A stretch of DNA of 64,000 nt. Source: Nocardioides anomalus (GTDB lineage: Bacteria > Actinomycetota > Actinomycetes > Propionibacteriales > Nocardioidaceae). The stretch is from positions 1,364,001-1,428,000 of the forward strand of contig NZ_CP049257.1 in the NCBI RefSeq assembly GCF_011046535.1. Reading direction: 5' to 3'. The notes under the pieces were generated by a model, which was given only the letters and a program-made list of their open reading frames with translations, did not search any database and was not told the origin of the DNA. A program made the position numbers and the translations under genes. Shown one piece after another: positions 24,801 to 32,503 of this stretch (the stretch's first letter is position 1; every line of letters starts with the position of its first letter).

Positions 24801-25868
24801 CGGCACGCCCGGGCCGTCGAGCGCGCCGGGCGCAGCCGAGGCCTGGGTCGTGCGCGCACGCCGTCGGCGTCGGGCAGCCGGGAGGGCTCGGTGGCCCGGG
24901 CCAAGGCCGACGACGCCGCGGCCCGCAACAGCTCCGACCACCGGGTGCGCGACAGCGTGCCCGAGCTGGAGCGGCACCCGCTCGGCGACGCCGGCGTGTG
25001 GGCGCGCGCCGCCGCGCAGTCGCGCGCCACGCCGGCGCCGCCGCCCGTGGACTCGGTCCAGCTCACCCTCGACCTTGGTGACGAGCCGGCCGAGGGCGAG
25101 GTGTCGGGGCTGCCGGAGCTGACGCCCGAGGAGCGGATGAAGGCCGAGCTGGAGATCCTCGGCCTCGACGCGAGCCGGCACGTCGTCGACTCCTACGCCG
25201 CCTTCCTCGATGAGCTGGGCGTGGTGCGCAGCGCCGGCCTGCTCCGCGAGCGCAGCGGCTCCGAGCTGCTCGTCGCCGGGGTCAAGGTCGCCACCCAGAC
25301 CCCACCGATCCGCTCCGGGCGGCGCGTCGTGTTCCTCACCCTCGACGACGCCACCGGCCCGGTCGACGCCACGTTCTTCGAGGACGCGCAGGGTCCCTAC
25401 GCCGCCACCGTCTTCCACTCCTGGCTGCTGGTGGTGCGCGGCGTGCTGCGCCGCACCGGCTACCGCGGCGTCTCGCTGCGGGCCACCGGCTGCTGGGAGC
25501 TGCCGGTGCTCGCCGCGCTCTGGCGCCGCGAGGGCATCGAGGCGGTCCGCGAGCGGCTGGCCGTCGTGCCCGAGGGCTTCGGCGCCGTCGGTGTCGAGCT
25601 GGCCGCCGCGGGCGCGGCGCAGTCCCGGTCGTCGCGGCCCGTCGTGGCCAAGCCGCCGACCTCCCCTTCGAGAGGCTCGGGACCCGGCGACCCCGAGGCG
25701 GAGGCCGGGACCGGCCAGCACACCGCAGGTGGCATGGCGCGGCGCCGGGTGCTCATGCACTCGAGCGGCTTCGCGCTCTCGCCGTACGCCGACGTCAAGC
25801 CGGCCGGCGAGGACACCCGCGAGGTCGCCCGCAAGCTGTGGCACCGCAGTCCCGGGAGCCCGGGGTGA
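21870..25868 (+). CDS. dnaE2: Error-prone DNA polymerase III alpha subunit
   Basis: A 1,332-residue C-family polymerase of the DnaE2 (ImuC) type, used in damage-induced translesion synthesis with the sliding clamp. The PHP domain starts at residue 1 (FVHLHVASGYSLRYGASHP); palm Asp residues are in PDIDVDVE (about 460) and LKLDVLG (about 612); the C-terminal OB domain is around 1,130-1,220. Before it, VDSVQLTLDL near residue 1,060 resembles a clamp-binding motif. Two low-complexity Ala/Arg/Gly-rich insertions (about 970-1,050 and 1,260-1,290) make it longer than usual (about 1,080-1,150). No imuA or imuB is adjacent; DUF6504 and the HEPN gene take that place. Confidence 0.92.
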   Translation: MSDPFVHLHVASGYSLRYGASHPHTLVERAVEHEMDTLALTDRDGTYGAVKFARACYAAGIRPVLGVELAHHPTQPWGPPRPRPRTPVRGGALRDPAPSAPGGLPRVTFLASADGRGGGRAGWAALCRLVSATHLAGERGDPVLDLGALADGRLGGDLGAEVREHVAAGHLVVLLGPHSELARAATRRRDDLARAALEPWRALVPRTHLQVELVSHRLPGSPRDGWGPGTTAHAARMARVARDAGLGTVLSNAVRYADRRDAPTVDVLDAARRLVALDRRHVDRGNAEGFLKSGKQMAEIAEEVARQSGLAADPGREAQRLLAHTRAVADRCALDPRADLGLGEVHFPEFALSGAGTDADAMLRARCEGAIGDRYGSGPKAVVWKRLDDELQLIRGLGYASYFLTVGDVTDLIRDLGVRCAARGSGAGSLVNYLLGVSGVDPVRHGLLMERFLSPLREALPDIDVDVESARRLEVYERILDRYGGERCVCVSMMDTYRVRHAVRDVGAALGMPPAEVDVIAKAFPHIRARDARIALRELPELRASGLDDARLDLVFQLVERLDGLPRHVAVHPCGVLLSDATLLDRTPVEASFAGFPMSQFDKDDVEDLGLLKLDVLGIRMQSAMAHAVVEIRRTDGLEVDLDDQEQVPLDDPATYELISSAKTLGVFQIESPGQRELVGKSGLDCFEDVITDISLFRPGPVKSDMVTPYLEGKQQWRAPTHLHEDLRPILRGTYGVVVFHEQVIEIIAQLTGTTLAEADERRRALGDVEGMAETKVWFFPRALARGYPLSVVTRIWEVLKAFASFGFCKAHAAAFALPTFQSAWLKTHWPAHFLAGVLTHDPGMYPKRLILDDARQLGIVILGLDVNSSEKEYVVERVAPDVRAGAGAQRRDGIRLALAEVKGISEGEVERIVAARPYHSLTDFWQRARVSRPVVERLVLAGGFDAVYGIDLGAEGVSRRNRVTRRDLLLQVAGLDRHARAVERAGRSRGLGRARTPSASGSREGSVARAKADDAAARNSSDHRVRDSVPELERHPLGDAGVWARAAAQSRATPAPPPVDSVQLTLDLGDEPAEGEVSGLPELTPEERMKAELEILGLDASRHVVDSYAAFLDELGVVRSAGLLRERSGSELLVAGVKVATQTPPIRSGRRVVFLTLDDATGPVDATFFEDAQGPYAATVFHSWLLVVRGVLRRTGYRGVSLRATGCWELPVLAALWRREGIEAVRERLAVVPEGFGAVGVELAAAGAAQSRSSRPVVAKPPTSPSRGSGPGDPEAEAGTGQHTAGGMARRRVLMHSSGFALSPYADVKPAGEDTREVARKLWHRSPGSPG

Positions 25869-25898
25869 CGGCGCCGAGGCGCGTCGACGGGTGCGCCC

Positions 25899-25904
25899 TA
25901 GGCT
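25899..25904 (+). promoter_or_regulatory. -10 element for the methyltransferase gene
   Basis: TAGGCT seven bases before the ATG at 25912, so this gene can be transcribed apart from the damage operon upstream. Confidence 0.55.
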
Positions 25905-25911
25905 GGGCGGC

Positions 25912-26628
25912 ATGCCCGGGACCGCCAGCGAACGCCGCGACAGCGCCCGCACCGTCGTGGTCTGGGACGACCTCGCCGAGGTGCTCGACGGCCCGACCCT
26001 CGACGTGCTCGACATCGGCGGCGGCACGGGTGTCTCCGCCGTCCGGGTCGCCCAGCGCGGCCACCGGGTCACCGTGGTCGACCCCAGCCCGGACGCCCTC
26101 GCCGCGCTGGCCCGCCGGGCCCGCGAGGTCGGCGTCGAGGTCGCCGGGCTCCAGGGCGACCTCGGCTCGCTGGCCGACCTGGTCGAGCCGGCCAGTGCCG
26201 ACCTGGCCCTGTGCCACGGCGTCCTCGAGGTCGTCGACGACCCGGCCGCAGCCCTGGCCGCCCTGGCCGGCACGCTGCGCCCCGGCGGCCGGCTCTCGCT
26301 GCTGGTGGCCCAGCGTCACGCCGCCGTCATCGCCCGCGCCATGGCGGGTCACCTCGGCCAGGCCCTCGCCCTCCTCGACGACCAGGGCGCGACCGGCCGC
26401 ACCGGCCGCCGGTTCACCGCCGACGAGGCGACCGCCCTGCTGGTCGGGGCCGGGTTCCGGGTCGGCACCGTGCACGGCGTCCGGGTCTTCGCCGACCTGG
26501 TCCCCGGAGCGCTCCTCGAGCTCGAGCCCGGCACGACCGCCGCACTGCTCGACCTCGAGCGGGCCGTGGCCGAGCGAGCGGAGTACCTCCCGCTGGCCAC
26601 CCAGCTGCACGTCCTCGCCACCCGCTGA
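25912..26628 (+). CDS. SAM-dependent methyltransferase, class I
   Basis: A 238-residue cytosolic Rossmann-fold methyltransferase. Motif I is VLDIGGGTGVSAV (about residues 29-41), motif II around VTVVDPSPDAL, and post-I elements LALCHGVLEVVDDP follow. Relatives are annotated as SmtA/UbiE-like; the substrate is unknown. It lies between dnaE2 and dinB, but a good leaderless promoter in front of it suggests expression independent of DNA damage. The ATG is fixed by that element. Confidence 0.82.
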   Translation: MPGTASERRDSARTVVVWDDLAEVLDGPTLDVLDIGGGTGVSAVRVAQRGHRVTVVDPSPDALAALARRAREVGVEVAGLQGDLGSLADLVEPASADLALCHGVLEVVDDPAAALAALAGTLRPGGRLSLLVAQRHAAVIARAMAGHLGQALALLDDQGATGRTGRRFTADEATALLVGAGFRVGTVHGVRVFADLVPGALLELEPGTTAALLDLERAVAERAEYLPLATQLHVLATR

Positions 26629-26646
26629 CCCCGCCCGGGGCGCGCG

Positions 26647-27972
26647 GTGAGCGCGTCCCCGGCCACGGGCGATGCCGTCACCACCCCGATCCTGCACGTG
26701 GACATGGACGCCTTCTACGCCTCGGTGGCCACCCGCGACAGGCCCGAGCTGCGCGACGTCCCGGTCATCGTGGGCGGCGGCTACCGCGGCGTGATCCTGT
26801 CGGCCAACTACCACGCTCGCGCGTACGGCGTCCGCTCCGGCATGCCCTCGACCCGGGCGCGCCGGCTGTGCCCCGACGCGGTCCGGGTGCCGGCCGACCA
26901 CGAGCTGTTCGGGACGGTGTCGCGGGCGGTGGTGGAGAACTTCCGCCGGGTCACCCCGCAGGTCGAGGTGGTCTCGCTGGACGAGGCGTTCCTCGACGTC
27001 CGCGGCTCCACCCGACGCCTCGGCACGCCGATCGAGATCGCCGAGCACCTGCGCGCGGTGATCCACGACGAGCAGGGCATCACCTGCTCGGTCGGCGTCG
27101 CCGCCTCGATCTCGGTGGCCAAGCTGGCCAGCCGGCGGGCCAAGCCCGACGGCGTGGTCGTGGTGCCGCCGCAGGAGATCACCTCCTTCCTGCACCCGCT
27201 CGACGTGGGCGAGCTCTACGGCGTCGGGGAGAAGACCCAGGCTGTGCTGCACCGGCTCGGGCTGGTCACCGTGGGCGACGTCGCGCACACCCCGCTGCGC
27301 ACCCTGCAGCGCGCCGTGGGGGAGGGCCTCGGCCGGATGCTGCACGACCTGGCCTGGGGGCGCGACACCCGCGCGGTCACGCCGGGGCGGGTGAGCGTGT
27401 TCGGGTACGGCGGCGACCCCGACAAGTCCATGGGCGCCCAGGAGACCTTCGGCCGCGACATCGACGACCGCGAGGTGATCCTGCGCGAGGTCCTCACCCT
27501 GAGCGCCAAGGTGGCCGAGCGGATGCGGGTGGCCGGCGTCGCCGGCCGCACGGTCTCGCTCACGGTGCGGTTCGCCGACTTCACGACCCTCACCCGCGCC
27601 CGCACGATCCCCGAGGCGACCGACGTGACCCAGGAGATCTACCGCGCCGCCGTGCGCCTCTACGACGCCCTCGGTCTGCAGCGCGCCCGGCTGCGGCTGG
27701 TCGGCGTGCGGGTCGAGGGGCTGGTGCCGCGCAGCTCGGTGCACCGGCAGGGCGTCCTGGGCGAGCGCGACCGCGGCTGGTCCGAGGCCGACCGCGCCGT
27801 GGACCGTGCCACCCGCCGCTTCGGGCGGGCCGCGGTGCAGCCCGCGAGCCTGCTCGACCGGGCCGCCGGACGCGATGAGGCGTCCTCCACCGGGCCGCCC
27901 GGGGCGCGGTCGGAGCGGTCCACAGGTGAGGCGCCTCTACCCGTGGGTACTAAATCTTCGGAACACTCCTAG
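26647..27972 (+). CDS. dinB: DNA polymerase IV (Y family)
   Basis: A 441-residue translesion polymerase. Catalytic acids are in LHVDMDAFYASV (Tyr in the steric-gate position) and SLDEAFLDV; YGVGEKTQAVLHRLG is the helix-hairpin-helix and the little-finger domain follows to about 360. The C-terminal ~75 residues (RSSVHRQGVLGERDRGWSE onward) show no obvious QxxLF-type clamp-binding motif, unlike E. coli Pol IV. Starts at a GTG 18 bp after the methyltransferase gene, so it is probably co-transcribed with it. The group DnaE2 plus Pol IV makes this a damage-tolerance locus. Confidence 0.92.
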   Translation: MSASPATGDAVTTPILHVDMDAFYASVATRDRPELRDVPVIVGGGYRGVILSANYHARAYGVRSGMPSTRARRLCPDAVRVPADHELFGTVSRAVVENFRRVTPQVEVVSLDEAFLDVRGSTRRLGTPIEIAEHLRAVIHDEQGITCSVGVAASISVAKLASRRAKPDGVVVVPPQEITSFLHPLDVGELYGVGEKTQAVLHRLGLVTVGDVAHTPLRTLQRAVGEGLGRMLHDLAWGRDTRAVTPGRVSVFGYGGDPDKSMGAQETFGRDIDDREVILREVLTLSAKVAERMRVAGVAGRTVSLTVRFADFTTLTRARTIPEATDVTQEIYRAAVRLYDALGLQRARLRLVGVRVEGLVPRSSVHRQGVLGERDRGWSEADRAVDRATRRFGRAAVQPASLLDRAAGRDEASSTGPPGARSERSTGEAPLPVGTKSSEHS

Positions 27973-28051
27973 TGAAGCGCGGAGCCCCTGCCTACACTTG
28001 GCTCTGATCCACCGCCGCGCACCCGCGCGTCAGGCCCCTGTGGGAGGAACG

Positions 28052-28528
28052 GTGCCACTCTCCGAAGAGGAGCTGCGACTGCTCGAGCAGATGGAGCGCG
28101 CCCTCGTCGAAGAGGATCCGAAGTTCGCCTCCACCCTGCGCGGGACGTCGCTGCGCCGCTCGGCCCGCCGCCGCGCCATCGCCGCCGGCGTGGTGTTCGT
28201 GCTCGGCATCGCGCTCCTCATGGGCGGCGTGATGATCGCCAACCACAAGGTCGGCTTCACCATCGGCATCGCCGGCTTCGTGGTCATGCTCGCCTCGGCC
28301 ACGGTCGCGCTCACCTCGATGCGCAGCCAGCACACCGCCGCGGCCCCGCCGCCCGGCTCGGACGACCCGCGCCTGCACCACCCCTCGCGCGGCGGCTTCC
28401 AGGTCATCGACGGCGGCCGCACCTCGCGCCTGCGCCGCCCCCGCCGGGGCGGGCGCGGCAGCGCGGGCACCTTCATGGAGCGCATGGAGGAGCGGTGGCG
28501 CCGCCGCCGCGAGCAGGGCGGCTTCTGA
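28052..28528 (+). CDS. DUF3040 membrane protein
   Basis: A 158-residue protein of the actinobacterial DUF3040 family: an N-terminal LSEEELRLLEQMERALVEEDPKF segment, which is diagnostic, two membrane helices at about 46-66 and 70-91, and an Arg-rich cytoplasmic tail (about 110-158). Function is not known. It commonly lies near dinB, the moxR operon and mraZ in actinobacteria, as here. GTG start with GGGAGGAAC upstream. Confidence 0.85.
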   Translation: MPLSEEELRLLEQMERALVEEDPKFASTLRGTSLRRSARRRAIAAGVVFVLGIALLMGGVMIANHKVGFTIGIAGFVVMLASATVALTSMRSQHTAAAPPPGSDDPRLHHPSRGGFQVIDGGRTSRLRRPRRGGRGSAGTFMERMEERWRRRREQGGF

Positions 28529-28575
28529 GCTCAGCGGTGATGCACCGCACCCACGCACGCCGCGACACCTGAGCA

Positions 28576-28595
28576 GGCCCCGGGAGACCGGGGCC
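28576..28595 (+). terminator. Hairpin after the DUF3040 gene
   Basis: Perfect stem GGCCCCGG-GAGA-CCGGGGCC, followed by TTCGCCGTT rather than a clean T-run, so termination is plausible but not certain. The rest of 28529-28789 contains small direct repeats (GGCGCCAGGAC twice near 28632-28655, CGGTTGCCGG twice near 28720-28745) and no gene. Confidence 0.6.
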
Positions 28596-28751
28596 TTCGC
28601 CGTTCCCGGCGCCCGCGCACCCGTGGGCTGCCGGCGCCAGGACGGCGCCAGGACGGCATCAGGCCGAGCCGGCCGGGCAGCCCGCCGGCGCCACCGGCGT
28701 CGGGCCGGGGCCGGGTGGCGCGGTTGCCGGTCAGCGGTTGCCGGTAACGGT

Positions 28752-28789
28752 GGCCCCGGGGCGCAGGGCTGGCCGGTCGGGCCGGGGCC
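28752..28789 (-). terminator. Hairpin at the 3' end of the moxR-DUF58-tgpA operon
   Basis: GGCCCCGG at 28752-28759 pairs with CCGGGGCC at 28782-28789 around a 22-nt loop with its own GGCCGG. It abuts the tgpA stop codon. The arm sequence is the same as in the hairpin at 28576-28595. Confidence 0.5.
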
Positions 28790-31177
28790 TCAGCCGACCC
28801 GGTCGACGACCTTGCCGGTGAGCGCGGGCTCGGCCGGCCCGGCGGTGGGTGCACGCCGCGGCGCCGGGCGGGTGAAGACCGAGCGCGGCCACCAGTCGGC
28901 CGTGCGCCGGGCGCGGCGGGGGGCCCCGCCGTACAGCGCGTCGACGCACGCCTGCATCTCGGCGCGGTAGGTGCCGTGGTCGGTCTCGTCCGGCCGGGCG
29001 TAGCGCAGGCGCTCGAGGGCGTGGACGAGCCGGTCGAGGGCGAAGACGGCGTCCGGGTTCGTGTCGACCCCGCGGCGCGGGCGCTCGGGCGTGTACTCGT
29101 CGCGGCTCGCCCCGAACAGCCGGACCAGCGCCTCCCGGGTCTGCCAGGGCGAGCGCCGGGCGGGCCAGGCCAACCCGAGGTCGATCGCGGTGTCGCGCAG
29201 CTCGTCCCAGGCCTCCTCGGGGCCGAGGTCGCCGCGCTGGTCACGGCGCCGGCGGCGCAGGGTGCGCGGGCCGAGGGCGACGACCAGGACCACGACGACG
29301 AGCAGCACCGCGACGAGCAGCCAGACCCACGGGAAGCCGCTCTCGTCGGTGGACTGGTCGGCCTGGGTCTGGGTGTCGTCGGCCGTGTCGGGGCGGTTGT
29401 TGTCCTGCGCGGGGTTGGCCGCGGACTCGCTGTCGCCGGCGGTGGCCGTGACGTCGTCCGCGGGGTTGCTGATCGTCTCGGTGGTGTACGACGGCACGCC
29501 GCTCGCGCGGGTCGGGGGCGTGGGCTCGAAGCGCACCCAGCCGGAGCCGGCGAAGAACAGCTCGGGCCAGGCGTGCAGGTCGTGGGCGCTGTACTCCCAC
29601 GTGTCCGGCGCGATCTGCTCGGGCTGGAGGAACCCGACCGCGACCCGGGCGGGGATGCCGAGCTGGCGGGCCATCACCGCCATCGCGGCCGCGAACTGCT
29701 CGCAGTAGCCGGTGCGCCCGTTGTCGCCCGGCGTCAGGAACGTCGCCAGGTCGTCGGCGCCGTTGCTGAGCGAGGTGTCGAGGGAGTAGGTGAAGTTGTC
29801 GGGGTCGCGGAACCAGTTCTGGAGGGCGACGGCCTTCTGGAAGCGCGTGGGGGCGTCGGCGGTGACCTCGAGGGCCAGCTGGCGCACGATCGGGGCCAGG
29901 TTGCCGGGCACGCTGGTGAGCTCACGCGGGACCAGGCCGCTGACCGCGCCGGCGTCGGCCAGCCGGTCGGCGCTGTAGTCGAGCTGGATGCCCCGGACGT
30001 CCCAATCCATCCCGGCCGTGTCGAGGTCGTCGTCGCCGGCGATGAAGTCCATGGTCGAGGAGTCGTAGCGCCAGTCGCCGGGTGCCTCGACCGAGGCGAC
30101 CTGTGCGGTGGTCGGCAGCCAGATCGAGGTGAAGTCGCTGGTCGCGGAGAAGGAGTAGTCGTACTCCTGGCGCGGCAGCAGGGTGGAGACGCCGACCAGC
30201 GCGGGCATCGGCCCGTCCGCGGTCTGGCCGGTCGGCACCTCACGGTCGCCGGAGCTCCACTCGTTCGAGGAGAACCGGTTGAGCACGGCGATGCGGAGGT
30301 AGGCCGGGTTGGGGTCGTCGGTCCGGAAGCGCACCAGCGGGACGTCGCGGCCGCGGACCAGGTCGCGGCGCAGGTCGACCATCGGGTTCTTGATGTTGAT
30401 GTCGTCGCTGCCGCCGGCGCCGGCCCCGAAGTCGAACAGGTGGATGCTGAACGTCGGGATGATGAGCGGCACCACCACCGCCAGCGCCGTGGCCACGCCC
30501 CCGATGGCGCGGGCGCCGGTGCGCGGCCAGGTGGCCACGGCCAGCGGCTTGGGGGCCACGCCGCCGCCGTGGTCCTCGGCCAGGATCGGGCCCCACCGCG
30601 CGACCTGCTCGGACTCGGACAGGAAGATCATCACGAGGAAGCCGATGGCGGTGAGGGTGAACAGCAGCCAGTGCGGTCCGTCGCCCGTCATGCTCACCGG
30701 GATGCTGTAGACCAGCAGCAGCGGCAGCCCGGCCAGCGGGACCCGGCGCAGCGTGCAGGCGAGCACGTCGGTCAGGAGCAGGCAGGCCGCGCCGCCCGCG
30801 ATGAGCAGCGGGTGCACGCCGGGCGCCTCGGCCGGGACCGGGGGAGCGTAGGTGTTGGCGGAGTCGACCGCGTCGGTGAAGGCCAGCTGCAGCCGGTCCC
30901 AGGCTTCGCCGAACGGCAGCGGTGAGCCGCAGACGTAGGCGCTGACCACCATGCCCACCAGCAGCAGCTGGACCACGACCAGGAGCAGGCGCGGCACCCG
31001 CCACCAGCGTCCGAGGGCTCCGGTCCCGGCCACGATGAGCGCGAGGACGAACAGCGGCCCGAGGGTCCGCCCGTACGCCTCGGTGAAGCCCTGCCAGGAC
31101 AGCAGCGAGATCAGCGTCGTCGCGGCCGCCACCGCGGACAGCCCCACGAGCGTGACCGGGTGCGAACGGCTGGTCAC
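28790..31177 (-). CDS. Transglutaminase-like membrane protein (TgpA family)
   Basis: A 795-residue protein. Seven or so membrane helices fill residues 1-220, followed by a large extracytoplasmic domain with the papain-like transglutaminase core. The triad is Cys492 (NGRTGYCEQFAAAM), the His in YSAHDLHAWPE (about 538) and the acidic residue in GWVRFEP; a further helix lies near 610-630 (WVWLLVAVLLVVVVLVVAL) before a cytoplasmic tail of ~150 residues (DUF4129-like). Last gene of the moxR-DUF58-tgpA operon, a very common grouping thought to process or cross-link envelope proteins. GTG start overlaps the DUF58 stop. Confidence 0.87.
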   Translation of the reverse strand: MTSRSHPVTLVGLSAVAAATTLISLLSWQGFTEAYGRTLGPLFVLALIVAGTGALGRWWRVPRLLLVVVQLLLVGMVVSAYVCGSPLPFGEAWDRLQLAFTDAVDSANTYAPPVPAEAPGVHPLLIAGGAACLLLTDVLACTLRRVPLAGLPLLLVYSIPVSMTGDGPHWLLFTLTAIGFLVMIFLSESEQVARWGPILAEDHGGGVAPKPLAVATWPRTGARAIGGVATALAVVVPLIIPTFSIHLFDFGAGAGGSDDINIKNPMVDLRRDLVRGRDVPLVRFRTDDPNPAYLRIAVLNRFSSNEWSSGDREVPTGQTADGPMPALVGVSTLLPRQEYDYSFSATSDFTSIWLPTTAQVASVEAPGDWRYDSSTMDFIAGDDDLDTAGMDWDVRGIQLDYSADRLADAGAVSGLVPRELTSVPGNLAPIVRQLALEVTADAPTRFQKAVALQNWFRDPDNFTYSLDTSLSNGADDLATFLTPGDNGRTGYCEQFAAAMAVMARQLGIPARVAVGFLQPEQIAPDTWEYSAHDLHAWPELFFAGSGWVRFEPTPPTRASGVPSYTTETISNPADDVTATAGDSESAANPAQDNNRPDTADDTQTQADQSTDESGFPWVWLLVAVLLVVVVLVVALGPRTLRRRRRDQRGDLGPEEAWDELRDTAIDLGLAWPARRSPWQTREALVRLFGASRDEYTPERPRRGVDTNPDAVFALDRLVHALERLRYARPDETDHGTYRAEMQACVDALYGGAPRRARRTADWWPRSVFTRPAPRRAPTAGPAEPALTGKVVDRVG

Positions 31178-32499
31178 CGGGCCACCCCCTCGGTCGGCAC
31201 CACGGTCGGGTCCCCGGCCTCCGGCGGCGGCGCCGGTACGTCGTGCACGCCGCGCGAGCGCGAGCTCTGCGTGTGCCGGCGGCCCAGCTCCTGCCAGACC
31301 GCCTCGAGCCGGTCGGCCGGGCGCAGCGCCACCGAGCGCCAGCCCATCTGGGTCAGCATCGTGGCGGCGTCCTGCCCGGCGGCGTCGGGGGAGAGCCAGG
31401 CGTTGACGTCGACGGCCACGGCCAGCGCGGAGCCGCTGTGGGCGTGCATCCGCCGCAGCACCGGGACGTCGCGGTGGTCGACGTGGCCGAGGACCGCGAC
31501 CAGGAGCCCGTCACCGCCGGCCTCGGTGAGCCAGCCCGTGTCGAGGTTGGGGCGGGCGATGGGCTCGACCACGGCGAGGGCCTCCAGCAGCGGTCCGGTG
31601 TTGAGGTCGGCGTTGCGGGTGTGCCAGTCGTGGCCGCTGTCCTCGCCGGCCGCGGTGACCAGGCGCACCGTGAAGCCGCGCTTGCTCAGGTGGACCGCGA
31701 TCGAGGCGGCGGCGGAGACGGCGGCCTCCAGCGAGGAGGCGATGCCCTGGCCGCGGTGGGCACCGAGGCGGGTGTCCAGGAACAGCGTCGCGCGCGACTC
31801 CCAGGGCTGCTCCTCGCGGCGGACCATCAGCTCGCCGACGCGGGCGGAGCTGCGCCAGTGCACCCGGCGCAGGTCGTCGCCGCGGCGGTACTCGCGGACC
31901 GTGACGTCCTCCGAGCTGCCCATGGCGAAGGCCCGCGGTCGGTTGTCGCCGGACCCGGTCCAGGCGCCGCCGAGCGGGATCTGGGAGAGCGCCACCGTGC
32001 GCGGCGTGACCGTGAGCGGCACCGTCGTGCGGAACGCGCGGCCCAGCTCGACCAGTCCGAACGGGTCCTTGACCCGCACGGTCACCGGCCCGATCTCGAA
32101 GCGGCCGCGCACGTCGGAGCGCACCTGGTAGGTCACGTCGCGGTGCCAGCCGTGGCCGATGCCCTCGAGCACAAACCGCGGACGGGTGCCGAGCACGTAG
32201 GGCAGGTGGTCCTCCAGGAGCAGCACGCCGCTCGGCGTGCGCCCCTCGTTGGACAGCGACAGGCTCACCGAGGCGGGCTGGCCCGCGGTGACCAGCTGCG
32301 GGTGGACCGTGCGGACCAGCGCGAGGCGGTAGCGGCTGCGACCGATGAAGAAGGCGCTGACGAGGGGGAGGGCGAGCACGAGAACGCCGACCCGGCTCAG
32401 CGACGGCTGGCCGAGCAGGATCGCGCACACCACAGCGGTCACGCCGGCGGCCACGAAGGCCCGGCCGCGGACCGTCAGCCCCGAGAGCGCCTCTCGCAC
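31174..32499 (-). CDS. DUF58 domain protein
   Basis: A 441-residue protein with two N-terminal membrane helices (about 10-55), a beta-rich extracytoplasmic or membrane-proximal domain, and a DUF58 core at about 195-300 containing REYRRGDDLRRVHWRSSARVGELMVRRE, the family signature. The C-terminal part resembles a von Willebrand A fold (LFLDTRLG at its start). DUF58 proteins are usual partners of MoxR ATPases. Its start is 4 bp after the moxR stop and its stop overlaps tgpA (GTGA). Confidence 0.88.
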   Translation of the reverse strand: MREALSGLTVRGRAFVAAGVTAVVCAILLGQPSLSRVGVLVLALPLVSAFFIGRSRYRLALVRTVHPQLVTAGQPASVSLSLSNEGRTPSGVLLLEDHLPYVLGTRPRFVLEGIGHGWHRDVTYQVRSDVRGRFEIGPVTVRVKDPFGLVELGRAFRTTVPLTVTPRTVALSQIPLGGAWTGSGDNRPRAFAMGSSEDVTVREYRRGDDLRRVHWRSSARVGELMVRREEQPWESRATLFLDTRLGAHRGQGIASSLEAAVSAAASIAVHLSKRGFTVRLVTAAGEDSGHDWHTRNADLNTGPLLEALAVVEPIARPNLDTGWLTEAGGDGLLVAVLGHVDHRDVPVLRRMHAHSGSALAVAVDVNAWLSPDAAGQDAATMLTQMGWRSVALRPADRLEAVWQELGRRHTQSSRSRGVHDVPAPPPEAGDPTVVPTEGVAR

Positions 32500-32503
32500 G
32501 GTG

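Noticed and set aside
21738..26273. A 1,511-codon minus-strand frame opposite dnaE2
   Set aside because: Arg/Gly/Pro/Val-rich shadow of a real gene, typical at this GC content; no start signal or domain.
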